64,000 bases of DNA from Oceanobacillus jeddahensis (GCF_000750635.1 NZ_CCDM010000001.1:1240001-1304000); one strand, 5' to 3'; shown: positions 26,703 to 35,948, counted from the first letter of the stretch. Made by a program: numbers and translations. The notes: generated from the letters alone by a model not told the origin.

Positions 26703-28676
26703 GTGAAGAAATTAATGAAACCAAAAGGAATTCGATTTAAATTAGTATTATCCTTCTTTTTCATGTTGTTGATTCCGGGATTAACCATTGGAATAATGAC
26801 CTATTTCAGCTCGGTCGATTCATTAGAGAATCAGCAAACAGAACAGGTGAAGGATACTGCTGCGTTACTTAATCAGACGATAGACAATGCATTGGAACTG
26901 AAAATAACTGATTTGAATACATTTGCAGCAGAATTTAACAGTGAGCAGATAGATGAGGATGAAGAAACACTAGATCAAGTATTGGGACAGTATAAAGAGA
27001 TGAATGAGGAAGTCTCCGAGGTATATATAGCTTCCAATGACGGCGATTTGTTTTATAGACAGCCGGATACAGAATTGCCAGAGGGATTCGATGCTACGGA
27101 ACGTGATTGGTTTATCAATGCCGTAAATAATCCTGGAGAAGTGCAAATTTCAGCACCATTTGAAAGTGCAAGTGAAACAGGAACAGTGGTAAGCATCACG
27201 AAAACATTAGACGACGGTTCCGGTGTCATGGGAGTCAGTCTGTATATTGATTCTATTCAGCAATTGGCTTCTGAAGTTTCGATTGGAGAAAATGGCTATG
27301 CGGTGATGATTGACCCGCAGCAAAATTATGTGTACCATCCCACCCTTGAAACCGGCGAAAAAGCGGAAGAAAGTGTACTGGGAACAATGTTTGACGATGA
27401 AGCAGGCAGTTACGAATATACCTTTGATGACACATCGAAAATCATGGTTTACCAAACAAATGAATTATCTGGATGGAAGCTGGCAGGAACAATTGATTAT
27501 GATGAAATTAAAGAGGAAGCAGCATCGACATTTACGACGATGATAACCATCATTGTTATCACCTTAGTGCTGGGAACAGCCATTATTTTATTCTTGATCC
27601 GTTCCATCACCCGCCCGATTCAGAATATGAAAGAGAATGCAAAAATCATCAGTACCGGTGATTTAACACATTCGATTGAAATCAAAACAACAGATGAAAT
27701 CGGGGAGCTTGGTCAAGCTTTTAATGAGATGCAGGAAGGATTAAAAAGTCTTGTCCGTGACGTTGAATGGAACGCACAGCAGGTCGCAGCGTCTGCAGAG
27801 GAATTAACGGCGAATGCCGACCAAATGACAAGCTCCTCAGAACAGGTATCCATAGCCATCCAAGAGGTATCCGCAAGCTCTGAAAAACAGTTGACGGGTA
27901 CTGAAGAAAGTGCGAATTCATTAGAAGAAGTCTCCACAGGAGTTGGCCGGATTGTTGACAGCTCTACAAAAGTATCGGAATTAGTGGGACAAATGAGCAC
28001 ACAGGCAGAGGTTGGAGGACAAGCCGTCTCTAATACGTTAAATCAAATGACATCGATTCAATCATCCGTAGATAATACTAACCTGGACATTGCATCCTTA
28101 TTGGAGCGGTCGAAGGAAGTAGATACAATTTTAAAAGCTATTACCGATATTTCCGAACAGACGAATCTTTTGGCATTAAATGCAGCGATTGAAGCGGCCC
28201 GTGCCGGGGAAAATGGAAAAGGATTTGCTGTGGTTGCGGATGAAGTACGTAAATTAGCGGAGGAATCAAAAACATCAGCCGGCGAAATCAGCTCGATTGT
28301 CCATGGAATTCAGGCAGACGTCCAAAAAGCTGTGGAAAAAATGTCGGAAGTAACAGCTAATGTAAATAATGGGTTAGAAGTATCCTATGATGCGATTGAT
28401 AAATTCGGGGAGATCCTGCGTTCAAGTGGAGACATTAAACCACAAATGGAAGAAGTGATGGCCATCTCTGAGCAAATGGCTGCTGCAGTCCAAGAAGTTT
28501 CTTCTACAGCAAATGACTTATCGGCGATTGCGAGAAACAATGCTGCATCTTCTCAAGAGGTAGCGGCTTCTACGGAAGAACAACTGGCTTCTATGGAAGA
28601 AATCTCTGCATCCGCAAAATCCCTGTCCACCATGGCAGAAGATTTAACAACAAAAGTTGCCGAGTATAAATACTAG
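26703..28676 (+). CDS. Methyl-accepting chemotaxis protein 4 (dCache, pocket motif lost)
   Basis: Fourth tandem chemoreceptor, 657 residues from GTG 26703, which follows GAGGGAGAG; the N-terminus [19 protein letters not shown] then aligns with receptor 1. Domain order is TM1, dCache, TM2, HAMP, signalling domain, ending EYKY. The amino-acid pocket pattern is degraded: Phe129 and Phe137 replace tyrosines, and Ser179 replaces the aspartate (GVSLY). Arg134 and Trp136 remain. It may sense a different ligand class. The cytoplasmic domain is well conserved. Confidence 0.92.
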   Translation: MKKLMKPKGIRFKLVLSFFFMLLIPGLTIGIMTYFSSVDSLENQQTEQVKDTAALLNQTIDNALELKITDLNTFAAEFNSEQIDEDEETLDQVLGQYKEMNEEVSEVYIASNDGDLFYRQPDTELPEGFDATERDWFINAVNNPGEVQISAPFESASETGTVVSITKTLDDGSGVMGVSLYIDSIQQLASEVSIGENGYAVMIDPQQNYVYHPTLETGEKAEESVLGTMFDDEAGSYEYTFDDTSKIMVYQTNELSGWKLAGTIDYDEIKEEAASTFTTMITIIVITLVLGTAIILFLIRSITRPIQNMKENAKIISTGDLTHSIEIKTTDEIGELGQAFNEMQEGLKSLVRDVEWNAQQVAASAEELTANADQMTSSSEQVSIAIQEVSASSEKQLTGTEESANSLEEVSTGVGRIVDSSTKVSELVGQMSTQAEVGGQAVSNTLNQMTSIQSSVDNTNLDIASLLERSKEVDTILKAITDISEQTNLLALNAAIEAARAGENGKGFAVVADEVRKLAEESKTSAGEISSIVHGIQADVQKAVEKMSEVTANVNNGLEVSYDAIDKFGEILRSSGDIKPQMEEVMAISEQMAAAVQEVSSTANDLSAIARNNAASSQEVAASTEEQLASMEEISASAKSLSTMAEDLTTKVAEYKY

Positions 28677-28717
28677 TAATGGAATATAGAAAAGAAGGAT
28701 TTTCTTTCATCACGGAG

Positions 28718-28942
28718 AACCGTCCGTAAAACTCCCGCCTCAAAATAAAGAGTGAAAATAAATTAATTTAGGCGGGAGATAACGGGCGCTAACTCCCTGA
28801 ATCACTAAGGCTAATTCAGTGGGAGAATGAAGGAAGCAGACTAAGTTCACCACGTCCTGGGACTGCGATTACTCGTCCCATCGTAAAGAGTTGTGCGTCG
28901 AAAAACTCCCACTGAATGAAGTTTCGTTTTATATGGGAGATC
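28718..28942. repeat. Structured intergenic repeat, family 2, long copy
   Basis: A chain of hairpins: ACTCCCGCCT with AGGCGGGAG, CTCCCTGAAT with ATTCAGTGGGAG, then the family core GGGAC-N11-GTCCC at 28859-28879, then AACTCCCACTGAATGAAG and a TTTCGTTTTAT end. The preceding stretch GCAGACTAA...CGTCCTG is shared with the copy near 60790, and the end with 44315 and 58980. No coding potential. Confidence 0.75.
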
Positions 28943-28969
28943 CTTCTTTTTTGCGCGATAGAAAAACAT

Positions 28970-29018
28970 AAGAAAAACGATCAATTTACTAAAGTAAAGC
29001 AAACTGATCGTTTTTCTT
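28970..29018. terminator. Bidirectional terminator-like hairpin
   Basis: AAGAAAAACGATCA pairs with TGATCGTTTTTCTT, with an inner TTTACT/AAGTAAA pairing. It is far enough behind chemoreceptor 4 that it probably ends the read-through transcript. Confidence 0.75.
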
Positions 29019-29072
29019 ATATATGTTAAACATGCACTCCATAGCTAAAAAACGGGGATAAATAATGTTATA

Positions 29073-29118
29073 TTTTTTCAAGTGGACAAACGTTATCGAG
29101 TTTGTCCACCCGAAAAAA
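29073..29118. terminator. Second strong hairpin
   Basis: GTGGACAAAC-N8-GTTTGTCCAC, flanked by TTTTTTC and GAAAAAA. The outer runs also pair. The stretch from here to 29400 shows no gene I can support; a weak open frame at 29082 overlaps the hairpin. Confidence 0.65.
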
Positions 29119-29400
29119 TGGAGTACAGCCTTATTCTTTCTATACATATTATCCATTCACATGTTTACATAGTAGAACATGGCAATTTGTTTTGCTTTCA
29201 TAAGAAATACAGCAGTGAACAACAATTACCAGAAAGTATCGCTATGAGCTATCAGCGTTTCCGTTGAATGGGAGTTTTTTCACTTATAGGAAAGCATAAA
29301 ATTGTAGCGCCAGTTTTTGTTGGGCAAATAATAAGTCCCTGAAGAAACGGTTTTAACGCAACTAAATTTTAAAACTTAGTACAAGTGCACCGATTTTAAT

Positions 29401-29421
29401 GGGACGAATAATTACAGTCCC
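29401..29421. repeat. Family 2 repeat core, short copy
   Basis: GGGAC-N11-GTCCC on the plus strand. Read on the minus strand it gives GGGAC TGTAATTATTC GTCCC, matching the 21-nt core of the other copies (TGCGATTACTC loop). A more degenerate version may lie at 29322-29339. Confidence 0.6.
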
Positions 29422-29456
29422 GCCGAAAGCAATCCTACTTTTTAAGGTTTGATTTG

Positions 29457-29615
29457 CTATGTTTTCTTTAACATTTGGTCTAATTGATTCAGCAATTTAT
29501 CCAGCGATTGCGATATTTTTAATAAATTCGGGTCGTTTGGATTTTTTTCATAAACTGCATACATTTCTTTACGCTTCGTTTCAATCTGCTTGTTCAATTC
29601 TTCAATTTCTGACAT
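29457..29615 (-). CDS. Spo0E-family aspartyl-phosphate phosphatase (52 aa)
   Basis: Very short gene encoding 52 residues. The diagnostic Spo0E motif S-Q-x-L-D is present as SQSLDKLLNQ (residues 35-44), in the usual helix-loop-helix frame: N-terminal helix EIEELNKQIETKRKEMYAVY, a linker with NPNDPN, then the motif helix. Such proteins dephosphorylate Spo0A~P and delay sporulation. GGAGAGGGCGTGAG precedes the ATG. It lies between motility genes on the opposite strand, suggesting a link between motility and entry into sporulation. Confidence 0.85.
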   Translation of the reverse strand: MSEIEELNKQIETKRKEMYAVYEKNPNDPNLLKISQSLDKLLNQLDQMLKKT

Positions 29616-29845
29616 ACTCTCACGCCCTCTCCAATCACCAAACAGAAGTTAAGTTGGATATGGCATAAAAAGACACGATAAGGCTCTTAGCAAGATTCTA
29701 TCAGTAAATGTGAGAAAAATAAAATAAATAAGTGGTAGTAATTTTTTACATCTACCTATTGAAACGCTTACAATGTATACCTTTTTGAGTCTTTACGCGG
29801 AAAAGCAAGAATCCAAATAAATTTAAAAAAAATGATAAAAAAGCT

Positions 29846-29872
29846 TAAACAATTTGTCCCTTTTACCGATAT
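29846..29872 (+). promoter_or_regulatory. Sigma-D promoter of flagellin
   Basis: TAAA at 29846 and CCGATAT at 29866 with a 16-base spacer, a near-perfect sigma-D promoter. It gives a leader of about 130 bases that includes a small palindrome TCGTTA-N6-TAACGA at 29898. Confidence 0.85.
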
Positions 29873-29963
29873 AAGAAATAGATCATCAAAGGATGATTCG
29901 TTAGGGCCTTAACGAGTAGAATTTATGATGATATTAACCTAAATGGTTAATATAAATGAGATC

Positions 29964-30002
29964 ACATGGATGTGGCTCAAAAAATTACAATTACATGGAG
30001 GT
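29964..30002 (+). promoter_or_regulatory. Two CsrA-like sites in the flagellin leader
   Basis: ACATGGATGT (29964) and ACATGGAGGT (29993, covering the Shine-Dalgarno sequence) resemble the CsrA target ACARGGAUGU. In Bacillus subtilis CsrA blocks hag translation through two such sites, one over the ribosome site. The spacing here fits that arrangement; binding is inferred. Confidence 0.5.
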
Positions 30003-30010
30003 AAGAAATT

Positions 30011-30829
30011 ATGATTATCAATCACAATATTTCCGCAATTAACGCACATCGTCAATTGGGAGTAAACCAAAACGGAGTACAAGGTTCTTTAGAAAAACTT
30101 TCTTCTGGTCTTCGTATTAACAAAGCATCAGATGACGCAGCAGGTTTAGCAATTTCTGAAAAAATGCGTAACCAAATTCGTGGGTTAGAACAAGCATCTA
30201 ACAACGCACAAGATGGAATCTCTCTGATTCAAACAGCTGAGGGTGCATTGAGTGAAACACACGCTATCCTGCAAAGAATGGGTGAGCTTTATAATCAAGC
30301 TGCCAATGAAACGTTAACAGAACAGGATACTAATAAAATTCAATCAGAAATTACAGCACTTACCGAACAAATCGGAAGTATTGCTGATCAAACACAATTC
30401 AATACGAAAAAATTGTTAAACGGTGAAAATACTTCTCTTACATTCCAAGTTGGAGCTAACTCAGGTGAAACAATTGACTTACAATTGAGCACAAATACAG
30501 TTGACGCATTAGGTTTAACTGGTTTATCAGAATTAGATGGAACTAACGCAACAGCTTCAGCTAATCTCGATTTAGTACAAGAAGCCATTAATACTGTTTC
30601 TGAAAACCGTTCTAACCTTGGTGCAGTACAAAACCGTCTAGAACATACCATTAATAATCTTGGAGCATCATCTGAGAACTTAACAGCTGCTGAATCTCGA
30701 ATACGAGATGTAGATATGGCGAAAGAAATGATGGAATTTACGAAGAATAATATTCTATCTCAAGCGGCGCAAAGCATGTTGGCGCAGTCTAACCAGCAAC
30801 CTCAAGGAGTATTACAACTACTTCAATAA
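30011..30829 (+). CDS. hag: Flagellin
   Basis: Major filament protein, 272 residues, short like Bacillus Hag. The N-terminal D0/D1 region (MIINHNISAINAHRQL, SSGLRINKASDDAAGLAISE) and the C-terminal D1/D0 region (RLEHTINNLGASSENLTAAE, SRIRDVDMAKEMM, LAQSNQQPQGVLQLLQ) are fully conserved; the middle is short and variable. It has a sigma-D promoter, CsrA-like sites and a strong terminator. It is secreted by the flagellar export machinery. It follows the chemoreceptor array and precedes an ATP-grasp gene. Confidence 0.97.
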   Translation: MIINHNISAINAHRQLGVNQNGVQGSLEKLSSGLRINKASDDAAGLAISEKMRNQIRGLEQASNNAQDGISLIQTAEGALSETHAILQRMGELYNQAANETLTEQDTNKIQSEITALTEQIGSIADQTQFNTKKLLNGENTSLTFQVGANSGETIDLQLSTNTVDALGLTGLSELDGTNATASANLDLVQEAINTVSENRSNLGAVQNRLEHTINNLGASSENLTAAESRIRDVDMAKEMMEFTKNNILSQAAQSMLAQSNQQPQGVLQLLQ

Positions 30830-30839
30830 TATTAAATCT

Positions 30840-30878
30840 AAAAGGGACTCTAATAAATTATTATTGGAGTCTCTTTTT
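30840..30878 (+). terminator. Terminator after flagellin
   Basis: AAAAGGGACTC.AATAA pairs with TTATT.GAGTCTCTTTTT, followed by a T run. Confidence 0.9.
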
Positions 30879-30985
30879 AATTATCTTCATATATCTTCTG
30901 TCTGTCCCTTTAAAATATAACTATACAAACCGATAATAACAATAGAGTCTACCACTCGACTAATATGTTAAAAGGAAGTGCGATA

Positions 30986-33544
30986 ATGAGTAAGATAAAA
31001 GAAAAGGAAAACTTTCAAATCCTAAATATTATTTCTACTTTAATTGAAGCGACAGAACATTTTCTCCAATTGATAAAGCAAAAAGAAATGAAACAGAGTA
31101 TATATCTATTCAGTTCCATCGTAGAAGGGGTGGGATCTATAGAAAATGTGACTAATAAAACCCAATCAATAGATGAAAAACAAGACAAAGAAAAGGTACA
31201 GAAATCATTATTGCTCATCGCTCAAGAATTGGAAAAGGATAAATTAATAAAAATATCTGAGATCGCTCAATTTTCTCTTCTACCTCAATTAAGAAGATGG
31301 AAAAAAAGATACGAAGCATATGAATTAGATGTATCCAAACAGCCTATTACGATTGGAGTGTATTTAAGCTCTACTAATCCCTTAAATACACAACCAAAAT
31401 CTAGAATACATGCTTTATTGGAAGAAGGAAAAAAACAAAACGCCAGCCTTGTATTTTTCTGTTCTGATGATATAAATTTTAAAACAAAAAAAATTAACGG
31501 AACCGTTTTTCAAAATGGCTCTTGGCAACAAATGCCGGTCTCATTTCCAGAGGTGGTTTACAATGTTGAAACAACATCACGAAGACAACAAAACCAAATT
31601 GAGAAAAAATTAAGAAAAGAAATCCCATTTACTAACTTTGGAATTGGAAATAAATATTATTTTCCAGATAAGTTAATAAGAAAAAGAAAATATGCAGAAC
31701 TACTTGCTCCTTTCAGGTTAATTAAAGAGGAAGCAACCGTTTATCATTTTCTAGATAAGAATAAAAAAGCTGTTATCAAGCCAATACTCGGCAGACAAGG
31801 TTTGAGAGTTTTTTTGGTAGAAAAAAAAGGCGGCCACTATTTTATTCAGGAAGGAAAGAAAGAGAGAGTAGTCGGCCAGAAAAAGTTTAATGAATGGATT
31901 CAAGCTATTCTAGCTGTAAAAAATAACGATTATATTATCCAAAATTATATCGAAGCTAGAACGAAAGATGGCGAACCGTTCGATATTAGAGCGCATGTGC
32001 AAAAAAATAGCGAAGGGAAGTGGCAAATGACTAAAATATATCCTCGGATTGGGCATAGGCAAAGTATTTTAAGTAATATTAGCCAGGGAGGCAGGACGGA
32101 AGAACTTGCAACCTTTTTAGATGTTGAATTTGGTGATAAAGGTAGTCAGTATGCAAAGGATTTAAAAAAGTTAGCGTTAGATCTTATTCTTTATGTAGAT
32201 AAACTAATGGATTTTTCTTTGAGTGATATGGGAATTGACTTAACCATAGATAAAAGTGGAAGATTTTGGATGCATGAAATCAATAATGGACCTGAATCGA
32301 GATACCATCAACAAGACTGGGCTACAAATACAATTGGATATGCCATTTACATAGCTAAAAACGGGATTTACACAACGAATGAATTTCAAAAGCGAGATAA
32401 AATAAGAGGAGAATTTAATGCACGTACAGTCAGACTTCCGGTAGCAGAATTGGATAATGAGAGTATAACAATTGGAATGCTGGTATCTGAATTTGAGGAA
32501 GACGTTTTAGCAGTTCGATGTGCTTATGTGGCAAAATATGAAGGAAAGCAATTTTATTATTTTACGCCAAAAGATATTGACTTTGATGCTATGCTAATCC
32601 GAGGGTACTTCTATGAGGATAAAAAATGGGTACCGAAAGTAGTTCGTTACCCTGATGTGGTTTATGATCGTTTAAGGCTTTTAGGTATAGAGGAACATAA
32701 AAGCGTTACTCAAATACTTGGAGATTATAAATCCATTTACGATGAGATGGATGATATTCCTTTTACGAATGAGTTTTATGGCAGTCCTATTAGTAAACTG
32801 GAAGTATATGATAAGTTGCAAGCAACTGGGGAGCTAGATGATTTTATCATCCCATATCAGAAAGTGACTCGAACAAGAGATGTATTGGATTATATCGAAC
32901 GGTATGGGATTGTTATCATCAAACCGAGAGTAGGGACTTTTGCTGAAGATGTTCATTTCGTTTCTAAGATTGATACAGGTAAGTATGTAGTGGCTGAAAA
33001 AGAAAATAAAAAATATTATAATGAATTATCATTGACAACTTTCTTGAGTAAGAAGATTAAAGCAGGAGATTACCTTGTTCAAAAATATATAGAAACAAGA
33101 ACACTAGAAGGGAACCCATTTGATATTCGTGTTCATCTGATGAAGGATGGAACAGGAGAATGGTCGATTATTAAATCATTCCCCCGAATAGGTCTTAACT
33201 ATGCGACAATAACACGTTTGAGACATGGTGGCTACAGAGGGCAGTTAGAAGGCTTCGTGCAAAGGAATTTTGGAGAAGTAAATCCGGAAAAAATAATAGC
33301 TAGTATAGATAAATACTCGTATAAAACAGCTCGTGTTTTTGAAAGTTTATTTATGGAAAACGTTGCAGAGCTTGCGTTTGATTTAGCGATAGATAAAGAA
33401 GGGAACATATTTTTAATTGAAGTAAATGTAAACAAGCCTGGTATTGCTACGTATGAATTTGAAGTAGCACAACATGCTATTCCTTATGCTTCCTATTTAG
33501 CTGAAACACATAAAAAGATAGAGGTAGGTAATGACCAAGAATAA
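30986..33544 (+). CDS. Tandem YheC/YheD-type double ATP-grasp protein
   Basis: 852-residue protein made of a helical N-terminal region (about 1-115) and two YheC/YheD-like units, each with a short alpha/beta domain and an ATP-grasp domain. Unit 1 carries PFDIRAHVQK, YPRIGHRQS and MHEINNGP. Unit 2 carries PFDIRVHLMK, FPRIGLNYA and LIEVNVNKP. The E-x-N metal ligands are intact in both, so both may be active ligases. In Bacillus the relatives are single-unit spore-coat-associated proteins. ATG 30986 follows AAAGGAAG at 7 bases; an ATG 21 bases earlier does not. The substrate is unknown. Confidence 0.85.
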   Translation: MSKIKEKENFQILNIISTLIEATEHFLQLIKQKEMKQSIYLFSSIVEGVGSIENVTNKTQSIDEKQDKEKVQKSLLLIAQELEKDKLIKISEIAQFSLLPQLRRWKKRYEAYELDVSKQPITIGVYLSSTNPLNTQPKSRIHALLEEGKKQNASLVFFCSDDINFKTKKINGTVFQNGSWQQMPVSFPEVVYNVETTSRRQQNQIEKKLRKEIPFTNFGIGNKYYFPDKLIRKRKYAELLAPFRLIKEEATVYHFLDKNKKAVIKPILGRQGLRVFLVEKKGGHYFIQEGKKERVVGQKKFNEWIQAILAVKNNDYIIQNYIEARTKDGEPFDIRAHVQKNSEGKWQMTKIYPRIGHRQSILSNISQGGRTEELATFLDVEFGDKGSQYAKDLKKLALDLILYVDKLMDFSLSDMGIDLTIDKSGRFWMHEINNGPESRYHQQDWATNTIGYAIYIAKNGIYTTNEFQKRDKIRGEFNARTVRLPVAELDNESITIGMLVSEFEEDVLAVRCAYVAKYEGKQFYYFTPKDIDFDAMLIRGYFYEDKKWVPKVVRYPDVVYDRLRLLGIEEHKSVTQILGDYKSIYDEMDDIPFTNEFYGSPISKLEVYDKLQATGELDDFIIPYQKVTRTRDVLDYIERYGIVIIKPRVGTFAEDVHFVSKIDTGKYVVAEKENKKYYNELSLTTFLSKKIKAGDYLVQKYIETRTLEGNPFDIRVHLMKDGTGEWSIIKSFPRIGLNYATITRLRHGGYRGQLEGFVQRNFGEVNPEKIIASIDKYSYKTARVFESLFMENVAELAFDLAIDKEGNIFLIEVNVNKPGIATYEFEVAQHAIPYASYLAETHKKIEVGNDQE

Positions 33545-33700
33545 TATTGGCTTATAGGATTGATTTTCTGATTGAAAATAGAAGTATAAGCTAAATAGTT
33601 CATTCTATTTCGTGTTTTATATAAAGTGCTCAACGATTTCGTCGAGCTGTTAATGGATATCTTAAATAAAATCATTTGCATAAAAGATATTTTTTAGTGT

Positions 33701-33733
33701 TCGGGAAAAGTTTATAAACCTTTCCCGATTTTA
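33701..33733 (+). terminator. Terminator
   Basis: TCGGGAAA pairs with TTTCCCGA and is followed by a T-rich tract. It ends the ATP-grasp transcript. It sits directly before a headless LRR gene. Confidence 0.8.
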
Positions 33734-33750
33734 TCGCTATACAATGATAA

Positions 33751-34253
33751 GGAGTAATTGATTTAAATCCATTATCCAACTTGGAAAATGTAAAGTATTT
33801 ATATTTGGATGGGAATGCAATAAGTGATGTAACACCATTATCTAAGTTAGAGAATTTGAATTGGTTACATTTGGATGAAAATGCTATCAGTGATATTACC
33901 CCCTTAACCAATTTAAAGAATTTGGAGATTTTATTTTTAAATAATAATGCTATTAGTGACTTAGATTCTTTAACTGACTTGGAAAATTTGTGGCAGTTAA
34001 GTTTGGATGACAATCTTATCGAGGATATAACACCATTAAAAGAATTATCTTTAATGGATATGTATATCCGTTTGAATGGAAATAAATTCAACGATGATGA
34101 TACATTAACTGCTTACGGAATAGCGGTGCTATAGTAGATTATGACCCATCAACCAATGCGTATAATTGGTTTTTAGCCGGAGCGTTATTTCTTTTAGCAG
34201 GAAGTTATATTTTAATTTTTAATGCATACCGAAATAGGATAAAACATGGATAG
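33751..34253 (+). pseudogene. Broken leucine-rich-repeat membrane protein gene
   Basis: The frame opens without a start codon after TAA 33748 and encodes about five internalin-type 22-residue repeats of the form L..L..L.L..N.ISDITPL. It hits a stop at 34132. A -1 shift just before that restores a frame reading YDPSTNAYNWFLAGALFLLA and on through one membrane segment to a basic tail, ending at TAG 34251. So a surface LRR protein with a C-terminal anchor has lost its N-terminus, including the signal peptide, and carries a frameshift. Confidence 0.75.
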
Positions 34254-34260
34254 TTAGTCG

Positions 34261-34314
34261 AAAAAAGCTATTCTCATCAGTGCAAAGTTCGCAGGGATGG
34301 GAGTAGCTTTCTTC
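34261..34314 (+). terminator. Terminator after the LRR remnant
   Basis: AAAAAAGCTATTCTCATC pairs with GGATGGGAGTAGCTTTCTT, with a G-T and mismatch-tolerant stem. Confidence 0.65.
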
Positions 34315-34385
34315 ACTAATTTAATATCTGGAGAATCGTGCAAAAAGTCTGTTCAAAATGATAAACGGCGATTTTATACGAGGAC

Positions 34386-35948
34386 ATGTTTTTTCTTATG
34401 ATCATTTGTAATAAAACCACAAACCCATACCCAACCACCACCACTTATAATACAATAAACATACAAAGATTAACGAAAAAGGGGGTCCTTCCCATCTACA
34501 AACTACTACTAGCCGATCGTGATAAAGAAGAACTCCAGGGGATTAGCTGGCTGTTGTCTAAATATTCCTTCCCGATAACGAATATTCATTTAACGAATCA
34601 GGTAACAGATATGCTGGCAATGCTTGAAAATGAACTTCCCGATATTTTATGTATTGAATTGGATATGATATCGGAGGATAAATGGGAGCTGGTGAAATCA
34701 TTTATTCACCAGTATTCAGGGCAGGTCATAGCGATGACGGCGGAAGCTACATTTGAGCGGGCAATGCAGGCGATGTCTTTGAAGGCTGTTGATTTGTGGG
34801 TGAAGCCGCTCTCGCCTTCGCGTATGAAACACGCTATCCAACAGGCTATTGGAAATCTGACGGTGAATCGTAAGAAAAAAGTAGAAACAGATCTGGACCA
34901 AGTTGTGCGTTATGAATCTTTATTTATGGATGATCAAGTGCCTTTTCTTTATCCAGTCTATTTATTAGAGGCAGAACAACGGGAAACGTTAACTGATTTA
35001 CGAACGTTTATTCAGCAATTTGATTTTGATTATAAGCCATCCGTGTTTTCAACGCATGATTGTATCATTCTCGTATTCCATCACGATTTTCCTGCTCCCT
35101 TAAAACAAGCACAGCGATTTCTAAGGGAATGGAGACATGTGGAAGCAAGTTCGATTGCGATAGCTGTACATACGGAAAAGAAAGATTCGCTACATCAAAT
35201 TTATATGAAACTCCTTCGAATCATGGAAACAACTTTTTTTATTGGTTATGGGCAGGTTCTACCTTCAGAAGAGTTACAAGATTGGGTGGAGATCGACCCT
35301 TTTTTAACCGTGGAAGAACAAAGAAATTGGGTTTTTATGCTGGATGAAGGACAGGGAGATAAACTGAAAACATGGCTGTATGACGCGTTTTTTGATATGC
35401 AGGCTCCTTATCCTGAGCCGGGGCTGCTTCGTACACGCTTAACGAGTATTCTTGCACAGATCCGTCGTTTTATGTTTCGTAAAGGGATAACAGATCAAGA
35501 GAGTGAGAGTTATTATAAAAAGATATTTGAGATTATTTTATACAGTCCTGTTTTATATCGTATTGTCCAAGAGCTCGTTCTATTTATTCATTATCTGTTT
35601 CAAACAGTTAAAGAGCAGCATATGTATGCGAAAGCCGATGTTGTTGAGGCGGCCATTGGCTATATGGAAAATCATTATAGTGATGCGACACTTTCATTAA
35701 CAGATGTGGCAGATCATGTTGACCGCAGTTCATCCTATTTAAGTCATATTCTTACTAAAAAATATCATCAATCTTTTCGTGAAATGTTGGTTTATTTTCG
35801 ATTACAAAAAGCGAAAGAGCTGCTTGGTGCGACAGATGAGTCCATTCAAAATATTGCAGTCGCCGTTGGTTTTCGCAATCCCAATTATTTTAGTAGAGTG
35901 TTTAAATCGCATACAGGACTCACTCCCCGTGAATGGAGATTGCAATAA
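34386..35948 (+). CDS. AraC-type response regulator with atypical receiver
   Basis: Cytosolic regulator of YesN type: a receiver-like domain, a middle region of about 250 residues, and a C-terminal AraC double helix-turn-helix (LSLTDVADHVDRSSSYLSHI and IQNIAVAVGFRNPNYFSRVF). The receiver keeps the acidic pair (LLADRD), Thr (IAMTAE) and Lys (WVKPL), but the phospho-acceptor aspartate appears to be Glu (ILCIELDMI). No sensor kinase gene is adjacent. The start is uncertain: the longest frame is given, but homology begins at YKLLLADRD, and AAAAAGGGGG stands 8 bases before an in-frame ATC at 34494. It lies next to hutU and may or may not control it. Confidence 0.85.
   Translation: MFFLMIICNKTTNPYPTTTTYNTINIQRLTKKGVLPIYKLLLADRDKEELQGISWLLSKYSFPITNIHLTNQVTDMLAMLENELPDILCIELDMISEDKWELVKSFIHQYSGQVIAMTAEATFERAMQAMSLKAVDLWVKPLSPSRMKHAIQQAIGNLTVNRKKKVETDLDQVVRYESLFMDDQVPFLYPVYLLEAEQRETLTDLRTFIQQFDFDYKPSVFSTHDCIILVFHHDFPAPLKQAQRFLREWRHVEASSIAIAVHTEKKDSLHQIYMKLLRIMETTFFIGYGQVLPSEELQDWVEIDPFLTVEEQRNWVFMLDEGQGDKLKTWLYDAFFDMQAPYPEPGLLRTRLTSILAQIRRFMFRKGITDQESESYYKKIFEIILYSPVLYRIVQELVLFIHYLFQTVKEQHMYAKADVVEAAIGYMENHYSDATLSLTDVADHVDRSSSYLSHILTKKYHQSFREMLVYFRLQKAKELLGATDESIQNIAVAVGFRNPNYFSRVFKSHTGLTPREWRLQ

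Noticed and set aside
19902-28676. Tandem duplication considered as an assembly artefact
   Set aside because: The four receptors differ throughout their extracellular domains and have distinct promoters and terminators, so they are genuine paralogues.
29082-29267. Plus-strand open frame of 61 codons
   Set aside because: It begins inside a strong hairpin, has no ribosome site and a His/Tyr-rich random composition.
29759-29775. GAAACGCTTACA considered as a cre site before hag
   Set aside because: It is one base short of the cre spacing, and the clear sigma-D promoter explains the region better.
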